DNA from: Himantopus leucocephalus
Lineage: Eukaryota > Chordata > Aves > Charadriiformes > Recurvirostridae
NCBI GenBank assembly: GCA_003993805.1
Contig: RSEF01000001.1
Coordinates: 146,859,580-146,923,579, forward strand
Reading direction: 5' to 3'
Length of the DNA: 64,000 nucleotides
The notes under the pieces were generated by a model. It saw nothing but the letters and a program-made list of their open reading frames with translations. It did no database searches and was not told where the DNA came from. A program made the translations under genes and the position numbers. Below are positions 51,420 to 61,320 of the stretch, in pieces. How positions within the stretch are numbered: the first letter of the stretch is position 1; every line of letters begins with the position of its first letter.

Positions 51420-53453
51420 TCATAGAGAAATTTTTTTCCTAATATCTATTCTAAGCCTATCCTTTTCTAGTTTGAAGCCATTACCCCTCGTCCTATCACT
51501 ACACTCCCTGATAAAGAGTCCATCCCCATCTTTTCTGTAGGCCCCCTTCAGATACTGGAAGGCTGCTGTTAGGTCTCCCCAGGGCCATCTCTTCTCCAGG
51601 CTGAAAAACCCCAACTGTCTCAGCCTGTCTTCATAGGAGAGGTGCTCCAACCCTCTGATCACCTTCATGGCCCTCCTTCGGACTCACTCTAACAAGTCCA
51701 TATCCTTCTTGTGCTGAGGACTCCAAAGCTGGATGCAGTACTCCAGTTGCAGTTTCGTGAGAGCGGAGTAGAGAGGCAGAATCGCCTCCCTCGATCTGCT
51801 AGCCGTGCTTCTTCTGATGCAGCCCAGGTTGTGGTTGGCTTTCTGGGCTACAAGCGCACATTGCCAGGTCATGTTGAGTTTCTCATCCACCCACACCCCC
51901 AAGTCCCTCTGCTCTGGGCTGCTCTCAATCCATCCTCCACCCGGCCTGTATTTGTGCTTGGGATTGCCCTGAGCCACATGCAGGAGGACCTTGCACTTGG
52001 CCCTGTTGAACTTCATGAGGTTTGCATGAGCCCACATCTCAGGCCTGTCTAGGTCCCTCTGGATGGCGCCGCTCCCCTCCAGCATGTCAACCGTGCCACA
52101 CAGTTTGGTGTCATTGGCAAACTTGCTGAGGGTGCACTCAATCCCAACATCCATGTCGCTGACAAAGCTGTTAAACACCACCGACCCCAGTACTGACCCC
52201 TGACGAATGCCACTCGTCACTGGTTTCCACTTGGACATCGAGCTGTTGACTGCAACCCTTTGAGTGTGACCACCCAGCCAGTTCCTTATCCACCAAGCAG
52301 TCCATCCATCAAATCCATGTCTCCCAGTTTAGAGACCAGGATGTCATGCGGGACAGTCTCAAATGCTCTGCATGAGTCCAGATAGATTACATCCATTGCT
52401 TTCCTCTTATCCACCAACGCTGTAACGCCATTGTAGAAAGCCAGACGCTATTTGTCAGACGCTATTTGCCCTTAATGAAGCCCTGTTGGCTCTCACAAAT
52501 CATTTTCTTATTTTTCATGTGCCTTAGCAGAGTTTCCAGGAGGATCTGCTCCATGATCTTGCTGGGCACAGAGCTGACACTGACCAGCCTGTAGTTCCCC
52601 AGGTCTTCCTTTTTCCCTTTTCAAAAATGGGGGTTACATTTCCCCTTTTCCAGTCAGTGATAACTTTGCTGGACTTCCATGAATTTTCAAATATAATGGA
52701 TAATGGCTTAGCAACTTCATCCGCCAGTTCCCTCAGGACTCGCGGATGGATTTCATCAGGTCCTATGGACTTGTGCACCTTCAGGTTTCTGAAATGGTCT
52801 CGTACATGATCTTCTCCTGCAGTGAGGAGGCACCTTCTCACAGGTGCTATCTTTGCCTTTTGTGACTGAGGTGGTGTGGTTAGAGCCCTTGCCAGTGAAG
52901 ACTGAGGCAAAAAAGTCATTGAGTACCTCAGCCTTCTCCATATCCTGGGTGACCAGGTCTCCCATTTCTTTCTGGAGAGGGCCCACATCTTCCCTAGTCT
53001 TCCTTATATCGTTGGCATACTTACAGAAGTTTTTCCTGTTGCCCCTGATGTCCCAGGCCAGATTTAATTCTGTCTGGGCTTTAGCTTTCCTAACTTGATC
53101 CCTGACTGCTCGGACAGTTTCTCTATATTCCTCCCAGGCTACCTGTCCTTGCTTCCACCCTCTGTAGGCCTCCTTTTTGCTTTTGAGTGTGTCTAGGAGC
53201 TCCTTGTTCATGCAGGCCTCCTGGCTTTTTTGCCTGACTTTTTCTTTGTTGGGATGCATCGCTCCTGAGCTTGGAGGAGGTGATCCTTGAATACTAACCA
53301 GATTCCATGAGCCCCTCTCCCCTCCAGCGCTTTATCCCATGGAACCCTACCAAGCAGATCTCTCAAGAGGCCAAAGTCTGCTGTCCTGAAGTCCATGATA
53401 TTGAGCTTGCTGCACACCCTTCTCACTGCCCTAAGGATCCTGAACTCTACCAT
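51420..53453 (-). pseudogene. Broken CR1 ORF2 (reverse transcriptase)
   Basis: Open pieces in order on the minus strand are 53453-53208, 53259-52756 (a Lys/Arg-rich linker), 52988-52524 (start of the reverse transcriptase, with [13 protein letters not shown] and [14 protein letters not shown]), 52238-51684 ([10 protein letters not shown] and the palm) and 51668-51420 (C-terminal part). They overlap or are separated by frameshifts. The catalytic box, normally FADD, reads FAND, which removes an essential aspartate. A 14-bp tandem duplication at 52442-52469 lies between two of the pieces and is a likely cause of one break. It is a non-functional retrotransposon gene. Confidence 0.9.
52442..52469. 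repeat. 14-bp tandem duplication inside the CR1 copy
   Basis: cagacgctatttgt is followed at once by cagacgctatttgc. The extra 14 bp shifts the ORF2 frame of this copy. Confidence 0.85.
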
Positions 53454-53490
53454 TTCATGATCACTGCAGCCAAGGCTACCCTTGAGCTTG

Positions 53491-53520
53491 ATTCTGTCAT
53501 TCTATCATTCTACCATTCTG
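53491..53520 (+). repeat. Octamer repeat attctRYc, nearly four units
   Basis: Units attctgtc, attctatc, attctacc and a partial attctg follow each other. This resembles the octamer tail found at CR1 3' ends, yet here it borders the truncated 5' side of the minus-strand CR1 copy and is in plus orientation. Confidence 0.8.
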
Positions 53521-53665
53521 TTTTACAGGGTGGCCTATAGACCACAAGAATGATATCTGTATATATATCTCAAAGGATGGAAGGGTGGGTATTGGAGAGC
53601 AAGGACTTATTGGATAGTAGGCAACCTGAGCATGATGTAAATGGTATTGAGTAAGAGGTGGAGAT
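53521..53665. other. Short unique spacer
   Basis: About 145 bp between the CR1-associated octamers and the LTR, with nothing recognised. Confidence 0.5.
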
Positions 53666-54261
53666 AGTACTGGGTTTGGCAGGGATGGAGTTAATTTTCT
53701 CCATAGCAGCCTTTATGGTGCTATGCTTTAGACAGGTGATCAAACCAGTGTTGATAACATGCATTGCTTTAGCTATGGCTGAACAGTGCTTGCACAGCAT
53801 CAAAGCATTTTCTTTTTCTCACTCTGGCTCCAGAACGAGCAGAGTAGGGATGAGAAAGGGATTGGGAGGGGACGCAGCCAGAACAGCTGACCCAAATTGA
53901 CTGAAGTGATATCCCATACTATATGACATTATCGTCACCAATAAATCTTGGGCAAAGGAGGAGGAAGGGGGGGGATGTTCGGAGTCATGTCATCTGCCTT
54001 CCCAAGTAACCATTACGCATGCTGAGGCTCTGCTTTCTGGGAAGCAGCTAAAAATCTGACTGCTGGTGGGAAACAGAGAACAAATTCCTTATTTTGCTTT
54101 GCTTGTGTGTGCAGATTTGCTTCACTTATTAAACTGTCTTGCTCTTAAACCATGAATTGTTCTCACTTTTGCCCTTCCAGATCTCTGCCTCATCCTCTAG
54201 GGGAGTGAGCAAGGGACTGGGTGGGGGGTTAGCTGCCAGCCAGGGTCAGCCCACCACCACA
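53666..54261 (+). mobile_element. Solo LTR, plus orientation (same family as the nested LTR)
   Basis: The left end lies near tgggtttggcagggatggag, the right end near gccagccagggtcagccc. The order of blocks is the reverse complement of the element at 32270-32850, including the exact shared 23-bp block at 53998-54020. The length is 596 bp against 581 bp. ATTAAA at 54128-54133 is the probable polyadenylation signal. The TATA position near 53939 is degraded. Both termini have lost clean TG/CA ends, and the flanks (gagat, ctcat) do not give a convincing target duplication, so it looks older than the nested copy. No internal retroviral region is attached. Confidence 0.85.
54128..54133 (+). promoter_or_regulatory. 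Polyadenylation signal ATTAAA of the solo LTR
   Basis: ATTAAA lies in the same relative place as in the sister LTR, about 190 bp after the expected TATA position. Confidence 0.55.
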
Positions 54262-57200
54262 CTCATAAATCTAAAGGCTTTTAAATAGAGGAAAACAAAT
54301 AAAAATCTCTTATTTTCATGATGTTTCTTGCTATGCTTAAATAAATGTCATGAACTGGGAGGGAGGAGCTAAAAGATTCTTGTTCTCACATGTAGTGTTG
54401 AAGGTGCGTCATACTGAAGAAACATTTTCAACACGCTGCCAACTGACATGAAACTGCATTGGACAACCAAGGCCAGACTCAGTAACACCATATGTGAGCG
54501 ATCAAAACCCATTTGAGTCAGACACAATGCCATCAGGTCACAAGCTACAGATGATTTCCTCTGGATAAACCACTGTTTGAGTAACCTCATAAAGCTGTTC
54601 TTTGTAATTCAGGACAAAAACTAACCACCCTGAAGAATGCAATCTGCTCAAGCATCCCCAGGAAAGATGAGAAGGACGTGTCTCCCCATCTGTGGGGACT
54701 GCTGCCCTTCAGAGGTGATGCACAGGACACATCAAAAGGTACCGAGGGGTGCCTAGGAGAAGGGTGTTCTGCCTCCTTTTTGGGAAAGTGGGCACAGAAG
54801 GAGAAGCACATGCAGCCTGTCCCTGCTTGGTCCAGCTGGAAAATCTTTGGTGGCTTCTCCCCCTCACCAGGCTTCTCTTCCCTGCCCCAGGCTTTTTGTT
54901 TTCTCTAGCCAAGATTACTCTTTCTCTTTTCGCCTTCCATACAAGTCTTACAGCTATCCTAGACCTGGTTATGATTTCCTGACCAGGAAACATTTACCTC
55001 CAAAAAAAGCTTCACCAGTTAAAAAAAAAAAATAATTTACACAAGAATTCCCAGTCAAATCTGGTCTCTCTCACTGTGTTTTCTATCTATGCAGCGATTG
55101 CATTCAGGAAAAAGCCACCGCATTGGCAAGAGCCCTTTCACAGCTGGCCTTGCTGTAGCATTGTCTCTTCACAGACGCAATGGAAATGCAGAAGCGTAAC
55201 AGTGGACCTTCAATGACAGCAAACCTATCTCACTCTTCCATCTTTTGCATGGGCCAAAATGTGATTAAAAAAAAAAAGAGCAAAACGTTGCTTTCAGTTG
55301 CTCCTGATCATCCTTTCCATTGAACAGGCAAAATAGACCAGTGAACCTGTGTAAGGAAAAAGAGTCGTCACTGAAGAGCAAGTTTCAGGATACATAAAAC
55401 AGAAAATGTAGTGCTCCTTTGGAACAGGGCAGGGAGGAATTTTGGTAGGGAAAGTATCAGGGATGAGAATAAGGCATTACAAGCAAGCAGAAGCCAGTTA
55501 TAGGACACAGTGCCAGAGGAGACCAGAGCTACCCACAGTATCAGATATATGCTATTAAACTGCCTCTTCAAAAAGCATTGAAAAAGGCAAAACACAAACT
55601 AGCAAGACATTGATGAAGTATCTTCTAAAAGCTGATGTTCAAAAACAGTTGAGCTCCCAATTTAGCTGGCTGGTGTTGCAACACTGAGAAGAAGCATAAA
55701 ACCCTGAAGGTGATGAACTGGGTAGTCTGGTGTCAGTGGAGCCAGTTGCAAGCAAAAAAGTGCAACGTGCTCAGGCACCTTTCTCAGTCAGAGAAAGACT
55801 TCCAGGCCAGGCTGGTCTTCTCTGGTGGTGATTTGCCCGTATCATTTGTGTAGCTGGGTGCTGACCCTGTTTTCTCTTTTCAGAATAAATCCTCCTGTGG
55901 AGCTGGCCACTCATAACCACATCTCAGACACAATAAAGTACCCAGGTATCCACTTGTTAAAATCTGTTAGCACAGCTTCCAGAAGGCTTGCCTCATGTTG
56001 TGATGAGGCATAGCTCTCATCTTGCATGACTGCTTTTCTACATTAGTGTAATTGTGGTAGGAAAATAGGACAATGGGTCCAGAAGCGAGCCTCATCCTGT
56101 AACAGCTATAATGCTACTAGCATTCAAACCCCTAAGCAGTCCCCACAATTTTCTAGAGTTCATATCAATCAGAATGAAAGGGTGTGGCTTTTAATTACTG
56201 CTGGTAAAAAAATTTTGCGCTAATTCTTACATACCACTGATTTTATCACTTGCTGCTACATGTGTTTTGCTACAGTGTGAGTAACTGAGCACAGGACTCT
56301 GCATCTTGGTGACCTTTTTCCCTAAGAAGGAACTCTACCTCCTATGGATTGTTTTAGCAAATCAGATTTTGTTGTCTGATTTCGTCACTTCAGCCTAGCA
56401 TCTCCTTTTTTCTTTCACTGGCTGTTCTTAACATGCTTGTGCTAGATTCCGTAAACCAGCACTGGCAATTTCATCCCTTGTCAGTCTGGATCACAACCTC
56501 TCCTTGCTGTTCTCTGTTCCTGAAACAGGATTTGTGGTTGAGATTACAATTTAGGATATTTATCCCCAACTCGACTCTATTTTCTTTTCTGAGGAATCAT
56601 TTTCTTCCCACTGTGTTTATAAGCCTGAAATGCAGATGATGACTTTCAGGCCACCAAACAAATTTAAATTTAATTGTTTCATGAAATAGAGATGGTCTCT
56701 TGAGAAAACACTGGCAGAAACCCTGCTTGTGATATTAAACAAAGATTTGGATGGGAGATTCAGGAGCATGACTGCAATATGATCTCAGTGTTAACACAAA
56801 TAACTGTTAGGCAAAGGAAGAAAAATTGCTCTGCCTTTAGAGACCACCTATGTAGCATGAGAGGAGATGGACTATTTGTTAGACTATGGAAACACTTATT
56901 CCAGCAGCTCTTTTTGAAATGCTCCATTTCCTATTTGATATTTTTTACTGAAATTCTCTAGAATTCATCCCAACGTCTTTGCCGCTATCATTCCTGGCTC
57001 TACCACAGACTGAGCTCAGCTCCACTGGTACTCAGGAACCACCGGTACTCAGGACCACTGTTACGAAGATGCTCCTTGGCTCCACATCATTTCTAGTCCT
57101 GCTTTAAAGCACAGACATCTATGCCTCTCCCTGGAATGTCCATTTACACAGGCATGGTTACCACAGAGCTGACCTTAGCAAAAGTTTCCAGAGCATGAGG

Positions 57201-58036
57201 AGAGGAGACATGTCTCTTTCGTCTTTCAGTCTAATGCTAGCAAGCCTAGCAACTGCTCCTAGAGCACACACCACATCTCCCATGAAGACAGACACTTCCC
57301 CCTGTGAAGTGAGAGATCCAAGCACAGAGCTGGTCACATGCACGCGTATCCAATCTTCAATAGCGATTGTCACAAGGACATATCCTGGTTAGCAAGGGTT
57401 CCTCTCATAAAACTAAGCTTAGTTAGGTACCTCATTTTTTACTTTCTGTCATTTTTTGTGCTTCAGCTGGAACTCAAGGAGGGAGATGTCAATGTTTCTT
57501 GAATTTTTAGAGGAGTTGCCTGCCTAACTCAGGGCATTTGAATAATGCTTTCTAACCATCAGTGTTCATAAACGTTTTCAAACCTCAACATCACCTTAAT
57601 CTACATGTTTTCCTTTAACTAGCAGTCCCTCATACATACTGTCACACGTCAGTTAGGTAGAGCTGAATAAAAGGTATAGCTAATTATTTAGCACAAGCAC
57701 ATGCTGGGGCATCTTAGGGTAAGTAATTCATGGAGCCAATCATGTGTCAGAAGTATGTTATATGAATCTTTAGCATTACACATAAAAAGCTATTTTAGTA
57801 TAGCAGTTACATCCATGGATACCTGGCAGATTGCTAGATTAATCTCTGAAAAAGATATGATAAACGGCATAAAAATAGGACATGATTTCCACATGGGGGA
57901 CGGAGTTGTGACAGAATGTGAACTGGCAACAAACCAAATATGAATGCAGAGTTTAGCTCAAAAATACCCATGATAAATATCCCCTGAAACTGCCTTGGAA
58001 CACTAGACAAGGAATAAGACCCAAGCTATATTTAAT
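54262..58036. other. Unique sequence, nothing recognised
   Basis: No gene or mobile element is supported. Short A-runs occur at about 55021-55031 and 55267-55276. Open frames are short and unrecognised. Confidence 0.45.
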
Positions 58037-58068
58037 CTTTTTTTTTTTTTTTTTTTTTTAATTTTCTN
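58037..58068. repeat. Poly(T) run followed by a single N
   Basis: A run of about 22 T ends near 58059, and an N stands at 58068. Unlike the other single Ns, I see no duplicated flank here; an assembly join through the homopolymer is a possible cause. Confidence 0.8.
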
Positions 58069-60597
58069 CTGGAACTTAGCATCATTTCACTGTAGAAGCC
58101 ATGTATTCACGTGAGGCCAAATTGTAGCTCATAGCGGCTGTATCTCCACCCTCAGACCATTTATTCTGACTTTTAAAACCAACTAAATGGACCATAGGGA
58201 GAAGAAAAGGTTGTTGGGAAGAAGGTTGCAAGAGTAGATATCCACGTATGTAGAGGACACCCCTGACTGAAAATTATCTCTGTAAATTCCTGATATAAAG
58301 CTTCATGGACAATGAGAAAAGGAATATGTATTTGAGCTTCAAAATATTTCTCCACCTTCCTCCTACTGGTTCCCTGATAGTACCTACAGTCATCACCGTT
58401 TCAGATCCAGCCTGCTACTCTGGCTCTTCTTATGGTCATATGCTTTTTCTGACTGGAGTCCCAAAAAATTCCTCCACTGTGAGAGAAAAATCCACCTGAT
58501 ACCTCTGCTGACACCCTGGATATGTCTCAGCTCTCTTGCAATCTTTACCATTTGACAAGTGTATACCAGGTCAAATGACCCCTGGAAAGGGCAGGGGATG
58601 AGAAAAATGTGCTGTTACAGCTCTATTTGAGAACAGCCTGCCAGCTCTGGAAAGTGGAAAGCAGACTCATTATCCTCGAAATTGGATTCACATGCTATCT
58701 TCTGCCCTGTTCCATTAGCATCAAGAAAATTCTCTAGTTTTGGCTCAGGAATCAGCCATCCAAACAGAGACAGCCCTTTTCAGAACAGGAGAAAGAAAGG
58801 TGACCTTAATACTTATTATTTGAAAGGGAGTGCAGCTATTTAAACATGGTATGTAGGCCACTGATCATAAACTACAATTTTACCACATCTGGCAGCATAA
58901 ATCATACAACACGGTTTTGCAGAAACACGTTTCTTAGTTAATATTTTTCTATTAGGTGATCCCTTGCAAATTCTGATTAAATATAGGAGTTGCCACTTTA
59001 AATATACTACAGTATCTTTTGCAGAGAAGACACCTTCCATTCTTCCTGATCAGTAATGTTAATCATAATTATTTTGTTAAAACCAGGATTCATTCCATAT
59101 TAAGATTTGTTTAACAAGCTTCCTGACCTCCAATATCATACTTCATGTCATTCAATGTTGTATATGCACACAAAAGCACAAAAGAAAAAAACAAGTTTAT
59201 ATGCTTGCTTTCTTCTTGATTTTGCATAAAGAAGTGTAAAACTTGAATAAAGATTTTTCTTTACCATTTATTTCTTATTTCTGAGATATAGTCTTCTGCC
59301 TTCTCCATTTAATGTCTTCCTAGAGGACTCAGAAACTGGTTTGTGGAGTTTTCTCAAGCCCTGACTGTCTGGCAGGTGCTTAAGTTAATCAAGAGTCAAC
59401 AAAAACAGACAAGGGAAAGAGTTTTAAGCAACCTGGCTAAAAATCCATGTCCTCTTTCTCATTTCTCGCTGCTTTTGTGCTTCTGATGTTATAAGTGTGT
59501 GAGTTCTTCAGTTATCCATAAAGTCTTCTGGGCAAGAGTAGGCAGTGTCTGTATTTCTAGTGGCAAAGGAAACTGGAAGACAAATAATTTAAAAGCAAAT
59601 AACGAAATAAATATTCCAGGCTTACTATATCTGAATAGAGAAACAAAAACGAGACCATATGCCCTAGACATAGTGCCCCTTTAAACCTCGTTAAAATTTG
59701 AAATATTTGAAAAAAAAGTGCACTTGCAAAGATTTTCAGCTGCAAAACCAGCCTCCAAGCCATTAAAAAGGACCTTTTATCCATACTCCCCTGAGGGTAG
59801 AAATGGGAGAGGTAGGGACCCAAGTGTACTCAGCCTCCTGCAGACGTGGCACTGCAGCGTCTGTGTCGCCTGTGGTCCAGGCACACGATGAATGGGGAGC
59901 AGAGACATCAGAAATCACAGGCAAGGATCACCACTTCTCCTTCAGCAGCTTGCCTAGCTTTGTTCTGGCAACAAACAGACACATCTACCAGTAACTGAGG
60001 TTGTTGCCTGGCTGCAAAACCTTCCTACTGCCTCCGAAACTGCTCTGTTGGCTGACTTGGTCCAGAACGCAATGTGAATCTCCTCCTGGATGAACCCTGT
60101 GGGGAGGAACCATGCACCCTTTAGCTCTCAGTCCTCCCAATAGCATTCCTTTCTTCCTTCAAAATAAGTAATGCTGCTGAAAGGGTTACTTACAGAGAGC
60201 TCAAATATTGTTTTAGACAATACGTGCTCTGGCTGACTACGTATACAGGGCCTCCAGCAGAAAAACTTTCAGGAAAATTACAAGGAGAAAAACTATGAGA
60301 AACATTTTTTTCTTTGACTAATGAAGTAAGCACCCTGACAGGAGAGCTGTGTGCTATATTTATTCCAGCAGCGCTGAGTTATCTTCTTTAATACACGAGG
60401 CACCAGGGAAGGCAGATAGCAGATAATGCTGGAAATGGTAATAGGATGTGGAGTCAAATGACAGCTGAGCTCATGGTATGTGTTCCTTCTGGATCAGCTC
60501 GGAGCCCATTGGGGGTCCGCTTGGCAGCAACACGGGCACAGAAAGTCATCAGCCCCCCTCAAAATGTAGTAAGTTTAGAAGAGACATGCGATCACAG
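58069..60597. other. Unique sequence, nothing recognised
   Basis: AT-rich DNA without a supported gene or repeat on either strand. Confidence 0.5.
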
Positions 60598-61320
60598 TCA
60601 GCTTAAGCTTTTCAGAAAGATATGAAGTCCTGCTTTTCCACTGCATTGCAAATCACCGTGCATCTCAAAGAAGTATAAGCCTTCTCTGCTCCATGGGATA
60701 CATGTTGTTTTGTATTCACCTGGGACTTCAAAGGCTAGGACACCAAGGCAGTGGCGAAGAGGGTCACAGGGCCCTTGGCAGGAGCTCTGTCTGTCTCTCT
60801 GATCCTTCAAGGCTTTCTTGGACAGACTGAAGCACCATGGCTGCCTTCCCAGGCATGCTGAAGCTGTACTCCTGCAACGTAGATGAAATGGGTTCCCCTG
60901 CCTCTCCATGTCTGCAGCTGAAATCAGTAGTAGGAGAGCATATGATGTAGCTGAATTATTCAGGTAACCATTGTGCCTGAAAGGGGAAAAAAGTAGAAGG
61001 CAAGTGGCTTTCCTGCTGCTCAGACCACAGTACATCAGGTCTGTGTTTATGGTGGCCCCTGAAGGCTGGAAGAAGCAAGGAAGCGGGTCAGGGGAGGTTT
61101 GATGTCTTCTTGGACTAAGATGTGCACCGTAGCCAAGGTTGAGCCAGGGGGCTTGTGTTCTGGCTGCCTCAGCCAAAAAACCTGGTTTTTCTCTGGGGCC
61201 GTTACACCCGTGTCCATGGATGCCACACGCTACCAGCAGCCAGAACAGTGGTACACTGAGTGTAGAACTGTGGAGAATCAGATGGTCTTTAACAGCACAG
61301 CAGTCTACATAGTTACACAA
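60598..61320 (-). other. Unexplained 240-codon open frame, possible gene remnant
   Basis: This is the longest open frame in the window outside CR1 (240 codons, minus strand), and unlike most others it does not cross Ns. The predicted protein has many Cys, Ser and Leu. A hydrophobic stretch near residues 20-35 (LSVPLFWLLVACGIHG) could be read as a signal or membrane segment. I recognise no domain or family. The local DNA is less AT-rich than its surroundings, which lowers the stop frequency and makes a chance frame plausible. No supported splice sites, promoter or upstream exon were found, and I do not assign a function. Confidence 0.2.

Larger units (their letters stand above)
51275..53481 (-). 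mobile_element. CR1 LINE, long copy, minus strand (about 2.2 kb)
   Basis: Read on the minus strand from about 53481 downward, the copy covers the linker after the endonuclease, the whole reverse-transcriptase region and the 3' untranslated start (ctggaacaggttgcccagag, at about 51380-51400). It is cut by the gap at 51274. It is much longer than the other CR1 pieces here but truncated at the 5' side, lacking the endonuclease and ORF1. Frameshifts and stops split ORF2 into at least five open pieces, so it is inactive. Confidence 0.95.

Noticed and set aside
31527..54261. A provirus with LTRs near 32 and 54 kb
   Set aside because: The related LTRs are in opposite orientations, and between them there is only unique DNA and CR1, with no retroviral internal genes.
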